From NCBI RefSeq assembly GCF_008831285.2, contig NC_045140.1:9980505-10044504 (forward strand): a DNA stretch of 64,000 nt. Reading direction: 5' to 3'. This document shows, piece after piece, positions 36,251 through 46,982 of the stretch (its first letter is position 1; the number at the start of each line of letters is the position of its first letter). The notes under the pieces were generated by a model. That model was not told the DNA's origin. It did no database searches and saw only the letters and a list, made by a program, of their open reading frames with translations. The position numbers and the translations under genes were made by a program. This stretch comes from Nymphaea colorata. Taxonomy: Eukaryota; Streptophyta; Magnoliopsida; Nymphaeales; Nymphaeaceae.

Positions 36251-39240
36251 CCAGACACACTTGATGGGTAGATTCGAGTGCTACTACTCACATAAGTGTT
36301 TCTATACAGGGCTGCCTAAATTGTCGGATGCCAAATGATGCTGAAAGATTCATCTATTTGGGCGATGACAAGAAAGCGAACGTTGAAGCCATAATAGATT
36401 TTCTGTTATTGTTAAAGAGTGGTTGTTATTTAAATTTGACAGAAACTTATGTAGTACCGTCTTTTATACAAAATTTGATTTCTATTTTCTTACTGGACAA
36501 ATTTGGTTATTATTATTCATTTGGAGGAAGTAAATTTAAGTTGTTTCTGCATTCAAATTTGATTGCCACTGGTTCTTTGTCTGGTAGCGATAACTTCTAT
36601 TTGCTTGATATAGTTGTTTCATATCATGAAACCTTGCATGTTACGTATAGTGGTACTAAAAAAAAATTAGCCAATGAGAATTCTGCTATGTTGTGACATA
36701 GGTGCTTAGGACATATCTTTGAAAAGATGATCAAAAGGCTTATGTCAAATGAAATTCTTAAATCTCTTGATTTTATAGACTTTAATGTTTGCATTGAATG
36801 CATAAAGGAAAAACGAACGAACATTAAGAAAATATGTGCAAATAGAGTTTCAGACGTCTTAGAACTGATTCATATAGATGTTTGTGGTTCATTCCTTACG
36901 GCTTGTTGGAATGGACAACAATATTTTATTATGTTCATAGACGATTATTCTCGTTATGGTTAACTGTATTTGTTTCATGAGAAGTCTCAATCCTTAGAAG
37001 TTTTCAAATCATTTAAAGCCGAAGTTGAGAATCAATTAGGTAAAATGATTAAAGCCGATAGATCTGACCGTGGTGGTGAATACTATGGTAGATTTGATGG
37101 ATCAGGTGAACAATGTTCAGGCCCTTTCGCTAAGTACCTAGAGGAATGCGGTATAGTCCCTCAATACACCATGCCGGGTTCTCCCAGAATGAATAGTGTA
37201 GTTGAGAGACGAAATCAGACTCTTATGATATGGTGAGGAGTATGATAAATCATTCTACCTTACCGAAGTCCCTCTGGTGAGAGGCATTAAAGACTACAAC
37301 TTATATTATCAATAGAGTGTCATCAAAAGCAGTACCGAAAACCCCATATGAATTATGGACAGACAAAACGCGTAGTATGAAGCACTTTCATGTTTGGAGA
37401 TGTCCAGCTGAAGCGAAGCCATATAGGCCAAACGAAAGGAAATTGTACTCTAAGACGGTTAGCTATCATTCCTGCCATTGTTCCATCAACATATTTAGGA
37501 GAAAGCAACGATGATGGTATCCCTATTCAAACCACTGAAAAACAAACTCAACAACCTTAAGAAAATCAAGTAGAGGTGTCACTGATGAGATCCACTAGAA
37601 AGAGGAGAAGCACAATTTCAAATGATTTTGTCTATCTCCAAGAGCATGATGTTGATATGGGCTTAATGGAGGATGATCCTATTAACCTCTAGCAAGCGAT
37701 AAAGAGTTTTAAATCTCATAAGTGGATAGATGCCATGAATGAGGAAATAAAGTCCATGATGGATAATGACGTATGGGATGTTGTTCCCTTACCTGAAGGT
37801 GTGAAACTCATTTGTTGTAAATGGATATTTAAAACCAAAAGAGATTTATTAAGAAACATCAAAAAGTATAAGGCATGTCTTGTTACAAAGGGCTATACTC
37901 AAAATGAAAGCATTGATTATAGAGAGACTTTCTCTCTAGTTTCGATGAAGGACTCTTTCAGGACCATAATGGCACTTGTGGCTCATTTTGACTTAGAGTT
38001 GCATCAGATGGATGTAAAGACAACCTTTCTAAATGGAGACATTGATGAAACGATATATAGTGCAACCAGAAAACTTTGTTTTAGGGGATGCAAAGAAAAT
38101 GGTCTGCAAACTCAAGAAATTCATCTATGGGCTAAAGCAAGCTTCCCGTCAATGATATTACAAATTTCATCAAGTTATAGTTTCATTTGGTTTTGAGACT
38201 AATATGGTTGCTGAATGTGTATACCAAAAGTTCAGTGGAGGTAAATTTATTTTTCTGGTTTTATATGTCGATGATATATTGTTGGCAAGTAATGGTGTAG
38301 GTATATTGCATGAAACTAAGAAATTTTTATCAATAAAGTTTGACATGAAGGTTCTTGGTGATGCATCTTTTGTATTTAGGATCCAGATATTTCGATATCA
38401 CTCTCGGGATATTCTTAGATTATCACAAAAGGCCTACATTGATAAGGTGCTTTAGTGATATGGCATGAAAAATTACAAACCAGGAGATACTCTAGTTGCT
38501 AAATGAGACAAGTTTAGACTCAAACAACGCCCTAAAAGTGAACTTAAATTTAAAGAAATGGAAAGGATTCCTAATCATCTGTTGTGGGAAGCCTAATGTA
38601 TGCTTAGGTTTGTACCCATTTGGACGTTGCATTTATCGTTGGAATGTTAGGCAGATACTTAAGTAATCCTGGTATGGATCATTGAAAAACAGCCAAAAGA
38701 GTATTGAGGTACTTATAAAGAACAAAACATTTTATGTTCACATACAAGAAGTCAGACCAGTTAGAGAACATTGGGTATTCAGATTCTGACTTTGCAGGTT
38801 ACCAAGACAATAAGAAGTCTACTTCAGGTTATGTATTTCTATTGGCTGGAGGAGCTATATCTTGAAAAAGTATCAAACAGACACTAGTAGCTACTTCAAC
38901 CATGGCAGCAGAATTCATAGCATGTTACAAGGCATCCAATCATGCTTTGTAGTTGCGGAATTTTGTCACGGGGCTACACATTATGAATGGTGTAGAAAGA
39001 CCACTAAAGTTATTTTGTGATAATAATTCAGCAGCCATGTACTCTAATAACAACCGCAGTTTGTCAAAGTCAAAGCATATCGACATTAAGTTTTTGGCTG
39101 TTAAAGAGAAGATACAAAATGGTCAGGTGTCTTTAGAGCATATTGGGACAAACTCTATGATTGCAGATCCGCTTACTAAAGGTTTAACACTCAAGGTCAT
39201 TCACGGACATGTTGTTCGTATGGGGGTTTTATCCTTGAAT
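36251..39240 (+). pseudogene. Copia pol of element 1
   Basis: Protease relic WVDSSATTHIS at about 36265 has Ser where the catalytic D-S/T-G triad needs Gly. A pre-integrase H-R-C-L-G-H follows near 36700. The integrase core (HIDVCG, FIDDYSRYG, SDRGGEYYG, V-V-E-R-R-N) spans about 36860-37230. RT starts near 37735 (MNEEIKSMMDNDVWDVVPLP), has Q-M-D-V-K-T-T-F-L-N-G and the catalytic YVDD at 38264-38275. RNase H (Y-S-D-S-D-F-A-G near 38770) ends with H-I-G-T-N-S-M-I-A-D-P-L-T-K-G near 39140. Several stops and frameshifts separate the pieces. Confidence 0.95.
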
Positions 39241-39278
39241 GATGTGTTGGTTAAGTGGGAGTTTGTATTTTATTTTAG

Positions 39279-39725
39279 TATAGACACATATTCAGTTTTC
39301 TATAGAATATAATTTAAAGTTCTTTGATTTCATTCTGTGTTTGTGTTTTTTGATCTCCATAAGGTTTTAAAGTAGGACCAGTTGAGAATAGACATGTTGT
39401 AATCACATTACATGTAATTTTCATGCTACACATCCATACTAGATCTATGTCATTGATTGTATCAATATTTGTGATAATTGAAGGGTTTAAAGTTTGAAAC
39501 CAAAGGTCTTATGTATAGACACATATTCAATTTTCTATAGAATATAATTTAAAGTTCTTTGGTTTCATTCTGTGTTTGTGTTTTTTGATCTCCATAAGGT
39601 TTTAAAGTAGGACCAGTTGAGAATAGACACGTTGTAATCACATTACATGTAATTCTCATGCTATACATCCATACTAGATCTATGTCATTGATTGTATCAA
39701 TATTTGTGATAGTTGAAGGTTTAAC
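39279..39725 (+). repeat. About 235-bp tandem duplication in the 3' UTR of element 1
   Basis: The segment from 39279 to 39513 is repeated from 39514 with few differences. The second element has only one copy of this region (about 52440-52620), so the duplication arose in this lineage or after insertion. Confidence 0.85.
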
Positions 39726-39870
39726 TAATGTTAATATAGTGAAAGCCGCTTTGGTTCTGTGTTGATATAATCATGAATGAGATTGGTGAAAAATGACGTT
39801 TAATAAGACAACAGTTATGAGCTCCTAAGGTTTTATATAATGTCTGAATGTATAAAGATATATTTGGCCC

Positions 39871-39881
39871 AAGTGGGAGAT
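39871..39881 (+). other. Polypurine tract of element 1
   Basis: AAGTGGGAGAT immediately before the 3' LTR; the second element has the same tract next to its 3' LTR. Confidence 0.85.
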
Positions 39882-40348
39882 TGTAAGGATCATTTGGTAG
39901 GCCGACATATGTCAATGAGGAATTTCAAACATTATGGCTATCTTAATGTACATATCCGATTAAGTGATTTCGTTTTGGGATATCACGTCATTTAATATGG
40001 TATGAGATATTTTTATAATGTATAGATGTCTATACGCAATTACAGATTCATTGAAGGGTTGAATCCATAATTGCTCATAATATAAAAGGGTAGTGGTCCC
40101 TGGAGTCGTGCAGCAAAAGAGAGTTGAAATATCGCTTTCTAGGGGTGCCTCTTCCCCATCTGAGAGAAACAGCATGTGCTCCACACAGGCCCTGGAAGAT
40201 CCTACTGCGATCTCACCGTCTGGTTGTCCAGATGGATTCAGGTACACTTCCGCTACAGGTAAAGTTTTGATTCAGTGATTTAACATGAACGTGATCCTGC
40301 TTTAGAGCATATTCTTTTGTTTGTATATGCATTAGGAAATCTCCATCA
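39882..40348 (+). repeat. 3' LTR of element 1
   Basis: Starts TGTAAGG and ends CCATCA; partner of 33470-33918. It contains TATAAAAG at 40081-40088 and a decayed version of the U3 palindrome just upstream. Confidence 0.95.
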
Positions 40349-40760
40349 TTCTATGTTTATGGGCCAGCAAAGTTTTGTTTCTCAGTTTCATTCCTTCAAT
40401 GTTTTGCCCTCAAGACCAGAGGTTCCAGTTCCGTTAATTCATTTTCGTGCACATGATGTGGTTTTTACTAGTGCTTAGAGAAAAACGTGGCACTTCCTAA
40501 CTGACACCACGTGGCAAGCATCGCTCAAAAAAGGGGCTTTTCTTGAATGTTGACAATATTGATTATTTGTTCTTTTATGTGTCCATTATCTTTTTTTTCA
40601 AGTAATATTTAATGATGTTATGACATGGTATTCTGTTTTCTTCTTATTCCTTGGAAAGTCATAAAATGCATTGTTTTTCAGGGCTTTTTCAAACTGATCC
40701 CCAGGGAGCCCTTGCTGGATGTGGTAATGCGAATTTCTATGCTTCAGATTAACTTGTAAT
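40349..40760 (+). repeat. Duplicated segment, copy 1, right part
   Basis: Continues collinearly with copy 2 from 47944 to about 48360 after removal of the Copia element and one target-site copy. It contains the conserved short ORF at 40666-40752. Confidence 0.85.
40666..40752 (+). CDS. Conserved short ORF (28 codons), copy 1
   Basis: MHCFSGLFQTDPQGALAGCG plus eight residues. The same ORF, with the same start and no indels across the shared part, is at 48271-48345 in copy 2. It overlaps a TTTTTCAG acceptor-like site and ends near GTAATG, so a 42-nt exon in another frame is equally possible. Differences between the copies include both silent and replacement changes. Function unknown. Confidence 0.3.
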   Translation: MHCFSGLFQTDPQGALAGCGNANFYASD

Positions 40761-41039
40761 GGATTTATTATAACATGCATCTCTTCTGGTTTGGAGTTTC
40801 AACCTGTGCTGGTTTCTCACTGGAGCTCTTGATGGGCATGCTCACGAATCCTTAAACGCATCAGGCGAGTCTAGATCTAACAGGTCCCTTTGGTTCTGCT
40901 ATGCATCAACTCTCTTCTAAACAATGTTAATCTCTCCGAGCAGAATGATAAGCTGAAATGGAAATTAACTTCAAGAAAAAATCTACAGGTCAAGGAATTT
41001 TATTAAGTATGGAGCACCATGGCTCCAGCATGATCATGC
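40761..41039. other. No gene recognised
   Basis: Spacer between the duplicated segment and the LINE remnant. Confidence 0.4.
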
Positions 41040-42498
41040 TGGTTTGTATTTCTAGCCTGTGAGAATAGACTCCCACAGCTGGATCGCCTCGAAAGATGTG
41101 GGGTCAGTCTAGGCTGCTGGTGCAGTTCCTGTCACAAAGAAAAGGAAAGTGGCTGCCACCAATTTTTCAGATGTAAAGAAGCTGTGAGAGTTTGGTTGGC
41201 GATTCTTGAGAAACATGATTCAAAATAAGTTGTCCTCCTATGTTAAGGCCAAATTAATCAAAGATAGTGAACACATGACACCTTCTTGAATTAAACTTAA
41301 AGTAGTTCAAGTCCCATCCCCTTCGATGTCTATTGGAAAAGTAAACAGTTGAGACTCCGGTTACATCAAGGCTTTACTAAGTTTGGGCGGATCACATCTC
41401 ATCTAAGAGGGCGTCACTCTTTTGTTGGGACTCAAACCTGAATGTTTGAAGCCACTTCCAAATCTTACCAGCGTAGATCTAATACTAACATTGCATGTGT
41501 TAGGTTGGATCAGCTTTGTCTCACTCTAGATTGAAATTCATCCTTGGCATGTTGGCATCCAAATTTGATTAATTAATATCTCATTTTCTTTGCCAAAGCC
41601 AATCGAATAGATCTGCATTAGAAATTTGTAATCTGGTAAATGTCAGCTACTAATTACCAAAAGGAAAATTGCAAAGAGAGACCTCTCTAAGTTTCAATAT
41701 TTTTAAATATATGGATTAGTTTCTACACCATTCGACAGATGCTGATTTCCATAAATATAACGGAAATGGCGGTTATATTTAGGAAAAACCGCTAACGTGC
41801 CAGATTCACGAATTAATTTTTTGCTTTATCTACGCTGGTTTCTCCCGTTATTTAATTTCTTCATCGCTCCAATCTCTTGTGGCCTTCAGTAATTCAAAGA
41901 ATGGTGGCAGTGGGAAGAAAGATGGACTTCTTCTCGCGATGATTGGGTTGGTTGGAGGCCGGAGATTTTTAAGAATCTATCCCGATTTTTTGAATCACAG
42001 TCTAACCTAGGTAGTGACATAACTGATGCAAGACCGCGTATAAGAGAAGGAGGGCATATGCCCCCCAAGCATAGGTTGACCATAAAGGAAGAGTTTATAG
42101 CACGAACGGCAGTCAAGTTTAAGCAAGGTTGGCTAAATAAGTGCTGGCTCATCTCGTTCCATATTATTATATGGAAAATTTGGTGGATCAGAAACAAGAC
42201 TATCTATGAAGGTGAGGCAGCCTATGGAAGAACCAACATCATCAACATAGTGTGGAATTGGTGTAAGGACTAATTCAAATCAGTAAGGTGGAAGGAAGCG
42301 GAGGCTGAGTTGGTGGACTTGTGGCTAGGAACGGGCTTGATATGCAGCCAGCAAAGGCAAGGAGAGTGAAGTCGGCTGTCTGTGGTTGTTTTTCAAGGGA
42401 GTAAGAAAGTTTTTGGCATTCTGGAGTGCACTATATTCTGTTGGTGGAGGCTGAGTAGGTTTTATGGAGGGGTGTCAAACATAAGCATAATATCTAAC
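41040..42498 (+). mobile_element. LINE ORF2 3' part, left half
   Basis: At about 41118-41230 a zf-RVT motif reads C-W-C-S-S-C-H-K-E-K-E-S-G-C-H-Q-F-F-R-C. After roughly 650 bases of unrelated DNA, an open frame from about 41891 to 42273 (FKEWWQWEERW, then FHIIIWKIWWIRNKTIYEG) continues the tryptophan-rich region before the C-terminal RNase H domain of plant LINEs. A further frame to about 42498 is the start of that domain. Copia element 3 interrupts it here; the rest resumes at 45220. Confidence 0.75.
42494..42498. repeat. Target-site duplication of element 3, left
   Basis: CTAAC, repeated at 45220-45224. The LINE reading frame resumes across the pair, supporting the insertion point. Confidence 0.6.
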
Positions 42499-42803
42499 AG
42501 TCAAAAGAAGAGACACAGAAGAGCACAAGAAAGAACACAACGGAACAAGGATTGCCTACGTTCACGGTAAGATCACTCTTTTTCTCTGTTTTTCTCAATC
42601 ACCATGAGAGGGATCAGTTTCCATTATATTATCATTGACTACAATGAGGCTCCACTAATTGTAGATCTAGATTACAACAATAAGATTTTATGCAATTTTT
42701 TTTTCTATTTGATAGAGATTGCGTAGATAAGGCAGGCTGAACAGATCCTCTATTCTTGGTAGCTTCGTGTTTTTCAGTAGATTTGTGTTCATCACAATTC
42801 ACA
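42499..42803 (-). repeat. 3' LTR of element 3
   Basis: Matches 44897-45219 except for scattered changes and the loss of about 21 bases located between two CAAGGAT direct repeats, consistent with slippage deletion. Confidence 0.85.
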
Positions 42804-44883
42804 TGGCCCCTCAAGCTGATCTTGGTGTTAAGAAGATTAAGCTTGCTTTCGAGATAGTGAAACATGGTCCACTCAAGGGTTTGGTCAATATATCTGTGAA
42901 TTTTTTATTCGCATTCTTCTCACTAACATAAAAGACATGATTTGCTGTAAGATAAGTAGCCCCCAGGTTATCACATCGTAGTGGTAGTGTATCTGTAACA
43001 ACAACTTGAGAAGGGGTTTTAGCCAAACTAATTCCAAAACAGCTCCTGCCATGGCTTTATATTCAGCCTTTGTGCTAGAATGGACAAACATGTGTTGCTT
43101 GTTGGATCGCCATGAGATAATATTCCTACCTAGCATTGTCGCAAACCCATTGGTTGACTGTTGGTCACCTGGACACCCGACCTAGTCAGCATCTGAATGG
43201 GCCTCTAGTAGCAACTTAGAGCTCTTATGAAACTTGGGACCATATGATAGAGTTCCTTGCAAGTAACACAATATTCTATTCACATGCACCTAGTGGACAT
43301 TGGTCAGTTCATGCATAAACTAGCATGCGTTATTGATAGCAAATGATATGTCAGGTCGAGTCAAAGTAACATATTGTAAGGCTCCAACAATACTCATGTA
43401 TGTTGTAGCAACAGACAATTTTTCTCCTTGAAACCAAGAAAGGGATGTGTATGGATTTGTGGGAGTGACAACAGGTGTGCAATTTGTCATGTGGGTCCTG
43501 CTTAGAATGTCAGAGATGTATTTCTTTGAGACATTATCAAATCATCATCTCTAAACTCAACCTCAACACCAAGAAAATAATTAATGCATTCAAGAGCCTT
43601 GATAGAAAAATGTTGGCCAATTTCTGTGATAAAGGCCTATATTTTCTGAGTAAAATTCTTTGTTAGACCAATATCATCAACATATATTAAAAGACAAATA
43701 ACAGATTAAGAGGACAATGGATAAAATAGAGAGTTGTCAGACTCCAACTCTCTGAAGCCAGTGGAAAATAAGAATATTTTTAAGTTGTCAAACCAAGCCC
43801 TAGGTGCTTGTTTGAGGCCATACAGAAACTTATTTTAACATGCAAACATAGTCAAGAGTGCATGAATTTTCAAACCCTGGGGGTTGACTCATATAGACCT
43901 CTTCTTTTAGGGTGCCATGCAAAAAATCATTATTAACATCCATTTATTGAATTGTCATCGTTTACTGAGTTCAATGGTAAAAATCAACCAAATGGTGGTC
44001 AGACTGAACATGTCAAAGTAGTTGATTCCCTCTCTTTGCTTGAACCCTTTTTGCCACAAGTCTTGCCTTATATCTAGAAATAGTTCCATCAGCATACCTC
44101 TTAATTTCATAAATGCACTTGCAGCCCACTACATTGTTACGAGGCTTTTTAGGCACCAAGTCACATGTGTCATTTTTGTACAGGTCATCATCTTACTTTG
44201 CATGGCTTCAACCCAATTTGGGTTATCTTGAGCCTCATCGTGGTTAGTAGGGATGGGGGCTAACATACTCAGTCTTTCCTCTTGAGAAACTATGAGATCA
44301 TAGAGTTCGGCCCAAGAAGGGAGCTGCTTAACTGTAGTAACAGTCCGTTTAAGGTATAGATAACTAGATCTTGGTCCGGAACATGCTGATCAAGAGCTCC
44401 AAGAGAATCAGCAACAAACTGCATGTGGTTGAGGTATTCGACAATGGCCTTGTCTCCTTTCTTCACATTTTGAAGATCCCGTTTCAGTGCAATGATGCGA
44501 AGATTTGATTGAGAGGCGTGTCCTGCTCAAGAGTTTGACAGGCCTTATGAGCTGTAGTGATGCGAATTAGTTGAGGAAGAACAGAATTAGAAACGGTGGG
44601 CTTAATCTAGCTTAAAGCAAGCTGGTCGGCCAGATCCCAGGTAACAAAAGGCAGGGTTAAGCTGAGTTTTGGCTTCATAGAGAAATTCAGGCGGGGCTTT
44701 AATGGAGCCATTAACATAGCCACATTGGCTTCTCATGACACTTTCTATCTACATGCACCATAGCAGATAATTGGTGTGATCAAGCTTAACGGAGACAAGG
44801 CTTGAGAAGGCTTTCCACTGCATGACAGCTTGAGCAGATGAATAAAAAACAGCAGCACCAGAAGATAAAGCGGCGGCCATGAT
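42804..44883 (-). pseudogene. Gag-RT-RNase H remnant of element 3
   Basis: Read on the minus strand from an ATG at about 44882, inside the primer-site context: gag (MAAALSSGAAVFYSSAQAVM, then W-K-A-F-S-S-L-V), then RT pieces (Y-G-L-K-Q-A-P-R-A-W-F near 43800, I-Y-V-D-D) and RNase H/C-terminus (SSTKAEYKAMAGAVLELVWL near 43060). Multiple stops and frame changes; inactive. Confidence 0.88.
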
Positions 44884-44896
44884 GGCTCTGATACCA
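44884..44896 (-). other. Primer binding site of element 3
   Basis: Reverse complement of GGCTCTGATACCA is the exact tRNA-iMet primer site TGGTATCAGAGCC. Confidence 0.92.
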
Positions 44897-45219
44897 AAAG
44901 ACGAGAGATAGAAAAGCAAAGAAAGAAGAACACAACGGAACAAGGATTTAACGTGGTCCAGCAAGGATTGCCTATGCCCACGGTAAGATCACCCTCTCTC
45001 TCTTTTTTTCTCAATCATCATGAGAGATAGCTGTTTCCATTATATTGTCGTTGATTACAATGAGACTCCACTCATTGTGGATCTAGATTACAACAATAAG
45101 ATTTCATTCAATTTCCTTCTCCATTTGATAGAAATTGTGCAGATAAGGCAGGTTGAACCGATCCTCTATTCTTGGCAGCTTCGTGTTTTTCAGTAGATTT
45201 GTTTTCATCACAATTCACA
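44897..45219 (-). repeat. 5' LTR of element 3
   Basis: On the minus strand it starts TGTGAATTGTG. Right flank CTAAC matches the left flank of the other LTR. The 3' end of the LTR at the primer site does not show a clean CA, so that boundary is approximate. Confidence 0.85.
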
Positions 45220-45385
45220 CTAACAACAGGTCATGGCTTAGGTTATTAATTCAAGGAAGACATCAGTGGCCTCAAAGGTGGAAGGACATAGCTCTGAAGT
45301 GCAGTCTTATGCAGGTTTCCAAGGAGCTGGTGCCATACACAGCTGGATGGAAGGTTCTACATAGATACGAAGAGGGCTAAAATCC
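45220..45385 (+). mobile_element. LINE ORF2 C-terminus, right half
   Basis: Resumes the frame broken at 42498 and runs to a stop at about 45380 with R-H-Q-W-P-Q-R-W-K-D, as in the C-terminal RNase H-like domain of plant LINEs. An AT-rich 3' UTR probably follows; no poly-A or target duplication was identified. Confidence 0.6.
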
Positions 45386-46711
45386 CCTAGTTAAGGTTAT
45401 CTATTGTTTAGGGGAATCTAGGTGGACATTCCTGCGCTCTGTATGCCAATTTTTATAGCTCAGATGCTAAGCATCGTTTCCCATTTTTCCTGTGCATATA
45501 GTTTAAAATAAAGATGGGACCACGTCCCCGCATGGTTTCATTGGAACGTAGTTATTCGTGTCATTGTCATAATAAAGTTTACATTGTGATAAATTGGAAT
45601 TAAGAGGGGGATGTCATAACCTTTTGCTAGGAGCAGGGCTGCTATGAACTTTTCTTATTCCTCTCTCCCTCATTTGTTTCATTGTTTGATCGTTCTTTGT
45701 ATTCCTGGTTCTACTCTCATAAGTGGTCTACTTCCGAGTGGAGGGAAGGAGTAAAGAGGGCTTAGTGCTTGTTGAATGATTGAGGTTGGATAGAAGGACT
45801 GACACGACTGCCCTTTATTCTTTTCAATGTTAACCAACCTGCTTAAAGAGCTGAGAATGGCTGCACTTTCCATTTTCAGTGTCCTATTAGGTGGTTCAGT
45901 CATTGTTGAAAGGAGTGGAGAGGCACTCTGGAGGATCAACAACTCAGGGGTATGACATTCACATATTCTCTTTTTTCATTCTTTGCCAGTTCAAAGATCC
46001 ATGCATAATTAGAGCTTTTTGAAATCCATTCCTGAATTGCCATGAAGGAGATGTGTCATTCTTGAGTTACCAGGAACAGTACTTCAGGCCATAGACTAGC
46101 CTCTATCTGTGTTTGAAGGCAGCAAATTGCACACCTCCTTTTCGCAAAGGAGATGTACATTGTTTTCTATTTCACATCCACCATTTTGGCAGAATGCAGA
46201 ATCTTCATGCTGTGCAGAACACTGATTTCCTCTTTCTTTGCTTGCATGGAGTGTCGGCCTCACACGCTGCATGGAATGCCAATATTCCTAGAATGAGTGT
46301 CCCATGTCATTGAAAAGCCTTTTAGGCCTTATTTTTTTGTTGTGAATTAAAAAAAAAAGAAAGGAATCCTTATATTCCGCATACTTGTCACTTTGTAGTG
46401 AAGCACCCAGCTTGGTGGAAAGAAATAATCTTGTTTGTGGATCTTCGTTTGGTTCAGTATGATTTGAAAATGCTTTTCCTTGATTCAACTAATATAAATT
46501 ACTCATGGTGGTACACTTTGTTAGATTTAACTTTATAACCTGAGCATGACCATAGTTGGTGTGGTATAGAAAATGGTAACTATGTCAAAGATTACGCATA
46601 TGCGCAGTGATGTTATGATACAAATTCATTCACTTTGTATTATCAGTCATGTCTATATAGAATTTGTAGCTTTGATCCAATTCTGAAGTTTGATTCGGTT
46701 AATTTATGCAG
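45386..46711. other. No gene recognised
   Basis: Anonymous DNA, part of which may be LINE 3' UTR. Confidence 0.4.
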
Positions 46712-46777
46712 AAATCATTTGAAGAAATGATTGAGGCGATTGAAAAAGTAAAGACTCACAAAGATCATGGGTCGTGA
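46712..46777 (+). CDS. Candidate last exon, unknown product
   Basis: After the acceptor-like TTAATTTATGCAG comes a 21-codon frame ending in TGA: KSFEEMIEAIEKVKTHKDHG then S. The composition (acidic/lysine amphipathic helix) resembles the C-terminus of a soluble protein. No upstream exon was identified. It lies just before copy 2 of the duplicated segment. Confidence 0.3.
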   Translation, partial: KSFEEMIEAIEKVKTHKDHGS

Positions 46778-46982
46778 GGAATTGTCAATTGAATAGCCTT
46801 GTGTATGCAGTCTAAATTTTGCATGCCTTTTTTTTTTTTATGTGTTTCAAATCATGCATATTAATTGAAGTGTTCTTTGACCGTCAACACATTGTACATT
46901 TCTCAGCTATGTGGCAGGGACACTTACATGAGTGTTGGTAATGTGTCGGTCACAGGAAAGTCTAAAATGGACATGGTTATAC

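Larger units (their letters stand above)
33470..40348 (+). mobile_element. Complete but inactive Copia LTR retrotransposon (element 1)
   Basis: Full structure in order: 5' LTR (33470-33918), primer site, long leader with a GC-rich core, gag, protease, integrase, RT and RNase H, polypurine tract, 3' LTR (39882-40348). The flanks TTTTA and TTCTA form a one-mismatch 5-bp target duplication. The paralogous unoccupied site at 47944-47948 reads ATCTA, confirming the exact ends. Many stops and small indels in every ORF make it non-autonomous. The pol order (protease, integrase, RT, RNase H) places it in Ty1-copia. It is the same family as 51783-57614. Confidence 0.97.
42499..45219 (-). mobile_element. 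Internally deleted Copia LTR element (element 3)
   Basis: Minus-strand element inserted in a LINE. The right LTR (about 44897-45219) is the 5' LTR, followed leftwards by the primer site, gag, RT, RNase H and the 3' LTR (about 42499-42803). The gag C-terminal region runs almost directly into an RT N-terminal block (N-P-N-W-V-E-A-M-Q, about 44210), so protease and integrase are missing. The catalytic YVDD is visible at 43673-43684 and the C-terminal L-T-K-P-L at about 42880. Numerous stops are present. Its family differs from elements 1 and 2. Confidence 0.9.
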
